Shown here in pieces: positions 46,730-54,677 of a DNA stretch of 64,000 nt (the first letter of the stretch is position 1; each line of letters begins with the position of its first letter). Position numbers and translations under genes: made by a program. This DNA is from Collinsella sp. TF06-26. Lineage in GTDB: Bacteria; Actinomycetota; Coriobacteriia; Coriobacteriales; Coriobacteriaceae. Under the pieces are notes generated by a model that worked only from the letters and a program-made list of their open reading frames with translations, made no database searches and was not told where the DNA came from. Where the stretch lies: positions 58,884-122,883 of the forward strand of contig NZ_NKXR01000005.1 in the NCBI RefSeq assembly GCF_002232035.1. Direction: 5' to 3'.

Positions 46730-48223
46730 ATGTACTGTGCAAGCTGCGGGGCAAAGATCAAAGACGGGGCGCGATTCTGTTCTGCATGCGGAAAACCGTT
46801 GGATGTGGATGATGCGCCGGCGAATGCTCAGCAGCCGCTTCCTTCAGGTACACCAAAGGCGTCTGCTGATAGAAAAGCGACAAGCGATCCTGCTGTATCT
46901 CGCGCAGAGGGCCCTTCTCCGGCGCCCTCTGATCATATGTCCTTTGCGGCCTTTATGATGCAGCGTCGGCAGATCGGCCGTTTTGCTGTGCCTACGTTTG
47001 TCACCATTCTTGCAGCAATCATCTTTACCGCTGGTGTCGCTTACGCCCTGGTCAAAGCTTACGAAGCCTTTGTGCTGCCTCAAGCGCAGCAGCAGGAGCA
47101 GCCGGCTGCAGTCGAGGAGAAGTCGTCTAAAAAGAAGGTCGCGGCAACAAACAAGAAAGCACGCAGGGCTTACGAGGGCGTGGTTGCGCGTTACGAGGAC
47201 TTTGCGAGCTATTGCGAGCAGAAGGGGGCTGGTGCTGCCAGCTACGACGACTGGGCCCAGGGACGCGGTGGTGATTCTGGACTGGGGCAGATATTCGTTT
47301 ATAACAACCAGACTGCCCCCGGCTTTTTAAGCTACTACTATGCTTTCGATGATTTGAATGGCGACGGAATTGACGAGCTGCTTGTTGGGTTTGTCGATGC
47401 GCAGAACGATATTTCGGCGATTGTGGGTGCCTACTGCTTTGTTGATGGAGAGGCCGTTTCGGTTATGCCTTCGTCAGAGATGGTAGAAGGCTCCAGCAAT
47501 ATGACGAATCAGTACGACGGTTTTATTGCTCAGGGTGAGAGCCAAGTCATTACTGTCTGTAAGGACGGCATCGTTAAATTTACTTGTAGTCAGGATTGTA
47601 ACCAGGCAGATTTCTATATTTCGCTTACTGCAAAGGGTCCTGAGGTCGTAGACGCGGTGCAAATTCAAAATAAGGAATTCGATAGGCAGAATGGCGCCTA
47701 CTTGGTGAGGACCGTTGAGGATGGTGGCAAACCGCAGGAGGCGATGGTCCAGGGGCGTGAGGAAGCGTGCAGAATTCTTGACGAGCTCGCCGGGAAGTAT
47801 CCGGAGGCCGACATTGAAATGCCGTCCGCAAGCAGCGATATGTGGAAGGCATTCAAAGGGGTGGAGCCTTCGGAGGGCTCTTTGAAGGACGGCTCTGGCA
47901 CTGCGGACGATCGATCTGGCGCATCTCAAGCACCATCTGAAGCGGCATCCGATAGCAGCGACGATGGGGAGGCCGCTGCGCGCGGCGATGGCGTGATCGC
48001 CGACATGGATGCGTTCATTGCAAACGCCAAGCGCGAGTTGATTGTGCCAGATGACGCCTCTATTACGTTCAAGGTCGCTGATAAGCCAAACTATTGGGAG
48101 GGGGCGGCAACGTACGTTTGGTACGTCGAGTTTTATAAAGACGGAAAGGTCGTAGCGTCTGCGGAATGCGGCTCCGAAGGGTACCCATGTCGGTCGATTA
48201 TGGCCTATCACGAGAGCTGGTAG
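46730..48223 (+). CDS. Zinc-ribbon single-pass membrane protein
   Basis: 497 residues. Zinc ribbon CASCG-13-CSACG (3-21), Pro/Ser/Ala linker, and FMMQRRQIGRFAVPTF leading into one membrane helix (about 87-111), closely matching the membrane segment of the protein at 40104. The extracytoplasmic part has an Asp-rich FDDLNGDGIDELLVGFVD element (like that at 41323), an acidic Ser/Gly linker and a C-terminal domain ending in VWYVEFYKDGKVVASAE, similar to PepSY/DUF-type small domains. GGGGG lies before the ATG. Function unknown; it is one of a set of related membrane sensors or scaffolds. Confidence 0.8.
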   Translation: MYCASCGAKIKDGARFCSACGKPLDVDDAPANAQQPLPSGTPKASADRKATSDPAVSRAEGPSPAPSDHMSFAAFMMQRRQIGRFAVPTFVTILAAIIFTAGVAYALVKAYEAFVLPQAQQQEQPAAVEEKSSKKKVAATNKKARRAYEGVVARYEDFASYCEQKGAGAASYDDWAQGRGGDSGLGQIFVYNNQTAPGFLSYYYAFDDLNGDGIDELLVGFVDAQNDISAIVGAYCFVDGEAVSVMPSSEMVEGSSNMTNQYDGFIAQGESQVITVCKDGIVKFTCSQDCNQADFYISLTAKGPEVVDAVQIQNKEFDRQNGAYLVRTVEDGGKPQEAMVQGREEACRILDELAGKYPEADIEMPSASSDMWKAFKGVEPSEGSLKDGSGTADDRSGASQAPSEAASDSSDDGEAAARGDGVIADMDAFIANAKRELIVPDDASITFKVADKPNYWEGAATYVWYVEFYKDGKVVASAECGSEGYPCRSIMAYHESW

Positions 48224-48321
48224 CTTTAGCCGAGCCGTTTTGGCATTACAGCGCGCGCAGCTCTTATACCTTTCCCCTTGTTCCATCCGACGAGTTTAGT
48301 TGCGGCTAAAACGGACGTTAC

Positions 48322-48411
48322 GAAGAGCTGACCGAGAGGCCGAACGCGCTCGCCCGCTCAGCGGATATGCCCCAAAAGGGCATCTGGGGTTCGAACCCTC
48401 CCGGTTCTTCG
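48322..48411 (+). tRNA. tRNA-Ser(GCU)-like sequence, degenerate (possible tRNA pseudogene)
   Basis: Seven acceptor pairs (GAAGAGC at 48322 with GTTCTTC before 48411), a D-arm text TGACCGAGAGGCCGAA, a long variable arm (GATGCCC-type hairpin with AAAA loop) and GGGGTTCGAACC of the T-arm match bacterial tRNA-Ser(GCU). But the anticodon loop reads CCGCTCA, with C at position 33 instead of U and C at 37, one anticodon-stem pair is lost, the D stem is poor, and two extra bases follow the T-arm. No CCA is encoded. A longer 11-bp outer stem (48320-48330 with 48402-48412) can form. It is probably not a working tRNA. Confidence 0.5.
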
Positions 48412-48606
48412 TCAGTTGACCAAAGGTGCGACATTATTGCCGCTCATCGGGGGTGGCTAAATGAGATGACTTGAGGGCTATAATTAGCCAAGCTAAGTTG
48501 GGGACAGATTGAGGCGCACAGGCTTTCGATGCGCCTGTCGACTCGGCAGTTCACAATTTATTAGACACGCGGAACGCGTGGTTTGGGATTAACGAAAGGA
48601 ATCAGC

Positions 48607-49983
48607 ATGTCACTGTTCCATAGCGATAACGAAAAGGAAGAAAAGCACAGCGGAATTCTCGGTGCCTTTTCTGTCGACAATATCAAATGGGAGCCTGGCA
48701 ACGACGAAGATGCCTCGCTTGTCTCATTCCGCTATCCCTACGAGGATTTTCCCAACGGGTCCTATCTTCAGGTTGCGCAATCGCAGATTGCCGTTTTTAC
48801 CAACAATATGGGGGCGGGCAGTTCTACTGACGCTACGGGTGCCGGCGATTCTCAGGTAAGCGTGTTTGTCGGTCCGTGCAAGATCAAGCTCGACACGGGA
48901 GACAGCCGATTCGCCCCGTTCCGCAATGCCGCCCATTCGCTTACCGGCGGTAGCTCGGCGTTTCATTCCGTTGTGTACTTTATCAATACTAACTACATGA
49001 ACGAGCTGCGCTGGGGCACGACCGAGCCCATCATTGTCCAAGACCCTGAGGAAGACGTCAACGTTCATGTTCGCGCCTTCGGTTTGTTTGGCGCGCATAT
49101 CGAGCAGAATGACTCGAGCCTGGTTCCCATTCAGGTGAGGAAGTTCCTCGTTAAGGTCGTGGGCACGCGAGATCGCTATACGCGAGAAGAACTTACTTCC
49201 TTTATGCGGGCAAAAATCCTTGAGTATGTTCCTGACCTGCTTGCCAAGGCGATTGTTGACCAGGAGGTTTCCGTTCTTAAAATTGCGACGCATCTGAGCG
49301 ACTTCTCGTCTCAGATGCAGAGCAAGCTCGTTAACTATTTCGATGAGTTTGGTCTCACGCTCGATAACTTCTCGTTCAACAGCATCAAGCCCTTCGAAGA
49401 GGATCTTGCTGCCATCAACGAGATGAAGATCCAGCGTAAGCGGAGCATTCTCGAGGCGCAGGGTAACGCTGCCCAGATGGACATCGAGTCCGAGGCACTT
49501 GCCAGGAAGCGTGCGCGCGAAGGCTACAACTATCAGCAGGAGCGCGGCATGGACGTAATGGAGAGTGCTGCGGGCAATGAGGGGAGTGCCGCATCGGGCC
49601 TCATGGGAGCCGGCATGGGACTCGGCATGGGCGTTGGCATGGGCGGTGCATTTGGAGCTGGCTTCTCCAACTTGGCCAACCAGGCCATGGGCGCTGTTGC
49701 TCCCATGGTTGGAACGGCTTCCGCGTCCGCAGGTATGCAAAACGGTCCCGTGTGTCCCAGTTGCGGAAACGTTAATCCGATGGGTGCTAAGTTCTGCCTG
49801 GAATGCGGACAAAAGCTCGAGCAGGGTGTTGCGTGTTTGGCGTGTGGGCATCTTAACCCGGTCGGTGCCAAGTTCTGCCTGGAATGCGGGAACCGGTTGA
49901 TCTCGCCAAGGTGCCCGAGCTGCGGAGCCGAGTTGCCCGAAGGGACCAAATTCTGCCCCGATTGTGGAACTAAGATCCAATAA
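48607..49983 (+). CDS. SPFH (band 7) domain protein with three C-terminal zinc ribbons
   Basis: 458 residues. The N-terminal part (about 1-270) has the SPFH/virion-core-like fold of the B. subtilis YdjI group (IKWEPGNDEDASLVSFRYP, PIQVRKFLVKVVGTRDRYT, LVNYFDEFGLTLDNFSFNSI). A charged coil, a Gly/Met/Ala-rich stretch (about 330-370), then three ribbons with CPSCG...CLECG, CLACG...CLECG and CPSCG...CPDCG. The ATG at 48607 has GAAAGGA upstream; the TTG reading from 48583 is less likely. SPFH proteins form membrane-bound rings or scaffolds; the ribbons may dock partners. It leads a five-gene run with short gaps. Confidence 0.85.
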   Translation: MSLFHSDNEKEEKHSGILGAFSVDNIKWEPGNDEDASLVSFRYPYEDFPNGSYLQVAQSQIAVFTNNMGAGSSTDATGAGDSQVSVFVGPCKIKLDTGDSRFAPFRNAAHSLTGGSSAFHSVVYFINTNYMNELRWGTTEPIIVQDPEEDVNVHVRAFGLFGAHIEQNDSSLVPIQVRKFLVKVVGTRDRYTREELTSFMRAKILEYVPDLLAKAIVDQEVSVLKIATHLSDFSSQMQSKLVNYFDEFGLTLDNFSFNSIKPFEEDLAAINEMKIQRKRSILEAQGNAAQMDIESEALARKRAREGYNYQQERGMDVMESAAGNEGSAASGLMGAGMGLGMGVGMGGAFGAGFSNLANQAMGAVAPMVGTASASAGMQNGPVCPSCGNVNPMGAKFCLECGQKLEQGVACLACGHLNPVGAKFCLECGNRLISPRCPSCGAELPEGTKFCPDCGTKIQ

Positions 49984-49995
49984 GGAGAAACAAAG

Positions 49996-50697
49996 ATGAA
50001 CGGTTCTGTTAAACGTGTCATTTTGGGCGAGGCAATCGTCTTGGTGGCATGGCTTGTAATCATGTTTGTCTGCAAAAACTCGCTGATGAACCCTATCGTC
50101 TTTGCTATGTCGCTTGGCTTTGGGGTTTTGGCTTTTGCGGCGGCTTCGATTTCGGCTGCCATGTCCGATAAGCAGTCCACGGTCAAAAGCACGACCGAAA
50201 TCCATTATTTGCCGGTCGCATCCAGCTGTGCCTACTTTGTCGTTGCCCTTCTGGCCAACACGTACTTTGTGTTTGCGGCATATGGGTGGGGCGGCAGCAC
50301 GATTCCAGTCGTCGTAAACGTTGTCCTTCTTGCTGTGCTTGTCCTTGTGCAGATGGGTCTAGGCTTCAATGGTCGCCAGGTTGACCAAAAGGTTGCTGCC
50401 GTGGCCGCAAAGACGGTTCAAACGGCGCAGTTCGGATCGTATGTGGGACAGCTCCTCGCCGTGGCGCAGGACGCTCAGGTCAAAGCCGAACTCAAAGCGC
50501 TTAAGGATGACATCTCCTTCAGCTCCAACATGTCGCAACCCCATGTTCAAGAGATCGAGCGACAGTTCTCCGCCGCGCTTGAGGCGGTCTCGAATTCCAT
50601 GAGTGCCGATGAGCCGGCAGATGTTACGGTTGGCCTTGTCCATGATGCGCGCAATATCTGGAAAAAGCGCAATGCGGCGCTGACCGCTGTCAAATAA
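49996..50697 (+). CDS. Hypothetical four-helix membrane protein
   Basis: 233 residues. Two helix pairs (LGEAIVLVAWLVIMFV, IVFAMSLGFGVLAFAAA; YFVVALLANTYFVFAAYG, VPVVVNVVLLAVLVLVQMG-like segment) are followed by a soluble helical tail (about 130-230) that may form a coiled coil. It starts 12 bases after the SPFH gene with AAGGAG, so it is cotranscribed and probably the SPFH protein's membrane partner. No known family is recognised. Confidence 0.75.
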   Translation: MNGSVKRVILGEAIVLVAWLVIMFVCKNSLMNPIVFAMSLGFGVLAFAAASISAAMSDKQSTVKSTTEIHYLPVASSCAYFVVALLANTYFVFAAYGWGGSTIPVVVNVVLLAVLVLVQMGLGFNGRQVDQKVAAVAAKTVQTAQFGSYVGQLLAVAQDAQVKAELKALKDDISFSSNMSQPHVQEIERQFSAALEAVSNSMSADEPADVTVGLVHDARNIWKKRNAALTAVK

Positions 50698-50751
50698 GGG
50701 TTCGCGCTGCTTTTTGCCAGGGCACTTTGATGGTTGAAGTGGGGGAAGCTA

Positions 50752-51558
50752 TTGGAAATCAACGGTATAACTTGTGAGGGCTGCGGCAGCACCGATGTCG
50801 AGTTTGACCCCGCAACTCGAAAGGTTCATTGCAACCAGTGCGGTCGCGAGATGTACTATTCGCGGGCGCGTCTGGGGGCCACGGGCAAAATCGCGTTTGC
50901 CAAGGACAATGCCATCAAGTTTTTTAAGGGTGGTAACTTTCCGGAGGCCCGCAAATTTGCCGCGGACGTGCTCAATATGATGCAAGACAACGCGGCGGCA
51001 CAGTTTATGGTTGCGTACTGCGATGAGTTTTGCGAAGGTCTTTCGGGTTCGATGGCGGTTTTCTTTAAAAGGGCCGAAGATATCCCTCTCGAATATGACG
51101 AAGTGCGTGACTTGATCGACTTGTTTGAGTCGACGCTCTACAACATGCGTGACTTTGAGGTTCAGATGGTATCGCTCGTGGTCGCCAATATGCAGAGCAT
51201 GGAGGATCGGTCTCGGCTTGAGAGCTTTATCGATGCTGTGTGCCCGTTCTGCATAGCGCGGTATGCTTCGGAAGACTTTATGACCGCAGAGCGGGAGAGC
51301 TTCTATCAAGATATCGCCGCCAACTGCAACATACCCAAGACGTGTCTCGCACTACTCAAGGGCATTAGAGAGAACCCCGGGTCCCCCTATAAAACTGGTT
51401 CGTTTGCGTTACGAAGAAGGACCTCGTACTTTCTCGAACACTATGTGGAGCCCGTCGGGCGCATCGTCAATTCGATGAAGGCAAGCCAATACAAACAGAA
51501 GTTTCTCGTGGCCTATCAGCAGGTGTCCGAGCAATACCGAAGCATGGCCTCTCAATAA
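50752..51558 (+). CDS. Zinc-ribbon protein with helical repeats
   Basis: About 268 residues. The N-terminal ribbon is CEGCG...CNQCG with 15 residues between (about 8-28), then AKDNAIKFFKGGNFPEARKFA, a TPR-like helical hairpin, and further helices to the end. CPFCIARY near the middle could bind metal but lacks a second pair. A TTG start at 50752 follows GGGGGAAG at the right distance; a TTG at 50734 is the alternative, and no in-frame ATG exists before the ribbon. Soluble. Third gene of the SPFH run. Confidence 0.7.
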   Translation: MEINGITCEGCGSTDVEFDPATRKVHCNQCGREMYYSRARLGATGKIAFAKDNAIKFFKGGNFPEARKFAADVLNMMQDNAAAQFMVAYCDEFCEGLSGSMAVFFKRAEDIPLEYDEVRDLIDLFESTLYNMRDFEVQMVSLVVANMQSMEDRSRLESFIDAVCPFCIARYASEDFMTAERESFYQDIAANCNIPKTCLALLKGIRENPGSPYKTGSFALRRRTSYFLEHYVEPVGRIVNSMKASQYKQKFLVAYQQVSEQYRSMASQ

Positions 51559-51630
51559 AGCGGATGGCGGGTGCTTACTCGCTTAAAGCTATTGGATGAT
51601 CTAAACAGTTCAAACTGAAAGGTGGTACAG

Positions 51631-53286
51631 ATGAGTGATTCGGGATTAGATACTGCCCTTATCGAGCGCAGGATCGCCGCTATTGGAACAAAAGTTGACC
51701 AGATGACCACGAAGGTCGATAAGGTCGAATCCCAAATGGAGGAAGTGCGGAAGGACCTTAAAAAGCTCCGAAAGGACTTTCTCGAGATGATGCTCGAACA
51801 GCGTCGTACCGCCGCACTTGAGCAGGCGACTACGGAGCTCGTGAGCGTCCGGCAGGAGATGGACAAGAAGTTCGGCAACTACTCGGTGGTTCGAAACACC
51901 ATGGTCGGTATTCTCCAGGCAACCGATGCGGCGCTCGTGCGCAAGGCGACGATTTCGACGGTCTCCGAGGAGTTAATGATTTCTACCCCGGACTACTGGC
52001 TGGCGCCTGTCCTGGTTGCCCTTGCGGCATGGATCAACAACAACCGAGATCTTGCAGAGCGCGCAATACGCGAGGCTGTCAAACGTGACAACGAGCACAC
52101 GTCGCTTGCGATGGCTCTGATCTGCAGACGTAATAACCGCACGGCTACGTGCTACGAATGGCTAGCACGCTACTTCTCGACGCAAAACGCCGCCCGCATC
52201 GATGCCGATGCGATGGTCTACATCGATGCTTATATCAACGGCATCTTCGGAACCGACGAAAAGCACCTGTGCGACGACTATATGGCGGGCTGGATCGAGC
52301 AGATCAGAAATCAGAGCCCTGAGTTCGAGAATGAGCAGTCTAAGTCATGGGCGGAGTATTTTATCGGCTACGAGGAGGATATGAGTTCGAGATATCCGGC
52401 GCTCAAGGTGGTGGTCAAGGAGTTTGACTACATCAATAAGTATCTCGGAAAAGTCGAGGCAATCGAGAGCATCTCCAATGACTTCGCCGACCTCAAGGCT
52501 TCTGATGTTGACGAGAGGACGCTTGCCGAGCAGGTTGACAGGCATCTGATGGAGCTCGTTAACTCCGATGACTCCAAGGAGCGAAATTTGCGCCGCCAGG
52601 AGGAGTATCTTCTTGCGGTCAAGGCGTTTGGCGGAGACGTGGAGCGCGCCCGAGAGCTCGTCAATCGTCGCCGTGATGAGAAGCGTCAGCAGACGATGAA
52701 TATCATCGACCAGATGACACGCTCGATGCGCGACCAGAGTGCGTCTGTGGATGTGCATAAGAAGAAGACCGCGATTCAGTTTTTGGGCTCCTATATCAAC
52801 GGTGGTTTCAACCGGTATCGCAAGAGCGATATCCCCGAATTTCCGCAGGCGATCACCCTTGACTTCGACGGATGGACAAGCAGGGCGGTTACCGGCGATG
52901 AGGGTAATGCGCTGCGCGGCGATTATGTTCGCTATGTCGGTGAAGAGAAGAAAAAGGAGCTCGCTGAGCTTGATGTCAAGGTTGCGAAGGGCAACAAGAG
53001 CCACAAGATAGCGGCCGTTGTCCTCGCTGTTTTGGGAGTAGCTCTCTTTGCATTTGTAAACCAGGTTATTGGCATTCTGCTTCTTGCGGGGGCTGGCTAT
53101 TGTCTAGTAAAGACGGGCCTCTCGAGCAAGCAGCGCGCTGCGGAGGCAGGAGAGATTGAGGCCAAATACTCCAAACGCATCCAGGAAGGCTGTTCCGAGA
53201 TCGATCTGGCGCTTAATCAGTGGAAGAGCGCGAAGGAAGCGGCGGCCGAGCGCAGCGACCTGCTTAAGCTCGATAAGGTTGCCTAG
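51631..53286 (+). CDS. Coiled-coil membrane-anchored hypothetical protein
   Basis: 551 residues. An N-terminal heptad coiled coil (about 12-70, rich in KVDQMTTKVDKVESQM-type repeats), a long helical central part with TPR-like text (RDLAERAIREAVKRDNEHTS), a charged middle, then two adjacent membrane helices (about 459-500) and a basic helical tail. AAAGGTGG precedes the ATG at 51631; the GTG at 51622 is too close. It is the fourth gene of the SPFH run. The shape suggests a membrane scaffold or tether. No enzyme motif seen. Confidence 0.75.
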   Translation: MSDSGLDTALIERRIAAIGTKVDQMTTKVDKVESQMEEVRKDLKKLRKDFLEMMLEQRRTAALEQATTELVSVRQEMDKKFGNYSVVRNTMVGILQATDAALVRKATISTVSEELMISTPDYWLAPVLVALAAWINNNRDLAERAIREAVKRDNEHTSLAMALICRRNNRTATCYEWLARYFSTQNAARIDADAMVYIDAYINGIFGTDEKHLCDDYMAGWIEQIRNQSPEFENEQSKSWAEYFIGYEEDMSSRYPALKVVVKEFDYINKYLGKVEAIESISNDFADLKASDVDERTLAEQVDRHLMELVNSDDSKERNLRRQEEYLLAVKAFGGDVERARELVNRRRDEKRQQTMNIIDQMTRSMRDQSASVDVHKKKTAIQFLGSYINGGFNRYRKSDIPEFPQAITLDFDGWTSRAVTGDEGNALRGDYVRYVGEEKKKELAELDVKVAKGNKSHKIAAVVLAVLGVALFAFVNQVIGILLLAGAGYCLVKTGLSSKQRAAEAGEIEAKYSKRIQEGCSEIDLALNQWKSAKEAAAERSDLLKLDKVA

Positions 53287-53327
53287 CCGATAGGATTGAC
53301 TCGATAACCATGAATGGAGTGAAATAG

Positions 53328-53519
53328 ATGACTGATGAAGTGACTGATTTCGACCATAACGATGCCGCGATGCAGGACTTCGATGCATTGAGCGAGCTCG
53401 ATAGTCTGTTTGAAGAGGACGAGCGACTGAAGCAAGCTGAGAACAATGTTTTGACTCAAAATCTCTCAGGCTTTGCAAACTGCTTTCCCGATTGGGATTT
53501 GCATCCGCCGGTAGCGTAG
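53328..53519 (+). CDS. Small acidic hypothetical protein
   Basis: 63 residues with about 17 Asp and Glu, a helical middle (DALSELDSLFEEDERLKQAE) and a hydrophobic end (FANCFPDWDLHPPVA). GGAG lies before the ATG. It is 41 bases after the coiled-coil gene and is followed by a terminator, so it closes the operon that starts with the SPFH gene. An adaptor or inhibitor is conceivable but nothing shows it. Confidence 0.6.
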   Translation: MTDEVTDFDHNDAAMQDFDALSELDSLFEEDERLKQAENNVLTQNLSGFANCFPDWDLHPPVA

Positions 53520-53570
53520 AAAAGCGCTTGAAACACAAGCTGCGATCATTTGGAAACATCGATGTTTCTG

Positions 53571-53610
53571 CGGGCTAGAAGCCATGGGGCTTTTGGCCCG
53601 CTGTCTTTCA
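53571..53610 (+). terminator. Terminator of the SPFH/zinc-ribbon operon
   Basis: GCGGGC (53571-53576) pairs with GCCCGC (53597-53602), with an inner AAGCC/GGCTT stem, followed by TGTCTTT. A 16-bp perfect palindrome (53554-53569, centre ATCGAT) precedes it. Confidence 0.6.
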
Positions 53611-53720
53611 TATGCCGGTCGGCGGCATAGGACATCAACCGTATTCTAGGTTCTTGGACGCCAGGCCGGCTCGCTTCGGATCGGGCGCTACACCAACTTT
53701 CTCGAGACTACCAATCTGAC

Positions 53721-53753
53721 AGGGCCTCGTCCGCGTGTGGACGGGGCCCTTTT
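53721..53753 (+). terminator. Intrinsic terminator-like hairpin before the toxin-antitoxin pair
   Basis: AGGGCC.CGTCC pairs with GGACG.GGCCCT around a short loop, then TTTT. No gene is seen directly upstream between 53611 and 53720. Confidence 0.65.
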
Positions 53754-53786
53754 GCGTGGCCTTTTATGTCTGCTATACTGCTAGCA
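53752..53786 (+). promoter_or_regulatory. Promoter and small operator of the toxin-antitoxin pair
   Basis: TTGCGT (53752-53757), 16 bases, then TATACT (53774-53779). A short inverted repeat TGCTA/TAGCA (53771-53775, 53782-53786) overlaps the -10, as expected for antitoxin autoregulation. Confidence 0.5.
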
Positions 53787-53803
53787 CGTAGAAAGGAGCC
53801 GTT

Positions 53804-54148
53804 ATGGGAACGGCAATGGTGCAGCTCAACACGCGAATTGATCCCATGCTCAAAGCTGGTGGCGATGCGGTCCTAACTCGCAATGGGTTGGGGCCGAGTG
53901 ATGCCATTCGCGCGCTTTGGGTCTATCTTGTCGAGCATCAAGCGCTGCCGGGATTTATGGTGGCGGATAAGCGCGAGGCGCCCCGTGCGGAGAGCCTGGC
54001 CGAGCAGGGGTGTGGCCTAGCTTTTTCCTCGTTGGGGCTAAGCGCTTCGGATTTTGCGCCAGCTGAATCGTCTGCGGAAGACTGGGATGCCGTACGCGAT
54101 GATATGTATGACGCGATGATTGCCGACATAGAGGCGAATTGCCGATGA
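53804..54148 (+). CDS. RelB/DinJ-type antitoxin
   Basis: 114 residues. The N-terminal ribbon-helix-helix VQLNTRIDPMLKAGGDAVLTRNGLGPSDAIRALWVYLV is the RelB/DinJ DNA-binding domain, and the acidic C-terminal part (SAEDWDAVRDDMYDAMIADIE) would wrap the toxin. Its stop overlaps the toxin start (ATGA), the usual antitoxin-toxin order. AAAGGAG precedes the ATG. The partner is a PIN ribonuclease rather than the usual RelE fold. Confidence 0.85.
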   Translation: MGTAMVQLNTRIDPMLKAGGDAVLTRNGLGPSDAIRALWVYLVEHQALPGFMVADKREAPRAESLAEQGCGLAFSSLGLSASDFAPAESSAEDWDAVRDDMYDAMIADIEANCR

Positions 54149-54612
54149 TTGAGGCAAAGCATCTCTTGGTAGATACGAACGTTTGGCTCGATTATTACCT
54201 GCAAGAAGGGGCGTTCGACGAAGCGAAAAGATTGGTTGAACTGGCCGAGGCGGGAAAGATCGACCTTCTGTATGCGCCAACGACGGCAAAGGATGTGTTC
54301 TATATTTTGCCTCGTCGTCTGGCCCGGCGGAATGCGAATGGGATTAACGTGTCATTTACCTCGGCGTCATGGGCCTGCATCGAGCACATGATGCAGGCGG
54401 CAACCGCCTCTCCGCTTTCGTTGGCAGAGTGCGAGATGGCGCGCATGCTTGGCAAGCGCATGCTGGATCTTGAAGACAACCTCATCATCGCTTCGGGCGA
54501 GACGGCAGATGTTGACTACGTAGTCACGAGTGACCGACGCATGCTGGAGGCAATGCCTGAGGTGTGCCTGACGCCCGCGCGTGCACTCGAGATGATCGGG
54601 ATCCTCGACTAA
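54145..54612 (+). CDS. PIN domain ribonuclease toxin (VapC type)
   Basis: 155 residues. The metal-binding acids of the PIN fold are in LLVDTNVWLDYYL near the N-terminus, in the central LAECEMARML and in LEDNLIIASGE and VDYVVTSD. Such toxins cut tRNA or mRNA. The ATG at 54145 overlaps the antitoxin stop by four bases; the TTG at 54139 is not needed. It is followed by a stand-alone PTS IIA gene on its own. Confidence 0.85.
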   Translation: MIEAKHLLVDTNVWLDYYLQEGAFDEAKRLVELAEAGKIDLLYAPTTAKDVFYILPRRLARRNANGINVSFTSASWACIEHMMQAATASPLSLAECEMARMLGKRMLDLEDNLIIASGETADVDYVVTSDRRMLEAMPEVCLTPARALEMIGILD

Positions 54613-54677
54613 CCTTGTCTGTCTGGTTTCGCTATCATATGGGGCAATGTGAACCTCATGCAACTTTGGAGGACGGT

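Noticed and set aside
48322..48411. Selenocysteine tRNA (a TCA triplet lies in the anticodon loop)
   Set aside because: The register set by the stems puts GCT at the anticodon positions. The acceptor and D arms do not have tRNA-Sec lengths, and the sequence follows tRNA-Ser(GCU).
40104..53519. Prophage or integrative element carrying the zinc-ribbon genes
   Set aside because: No integrase, structural, replication or conjugation gene is seen, and the degenerate tRNA-like sequence lies inside rather than at an edge. Horizontal origin is possible but unsupported.
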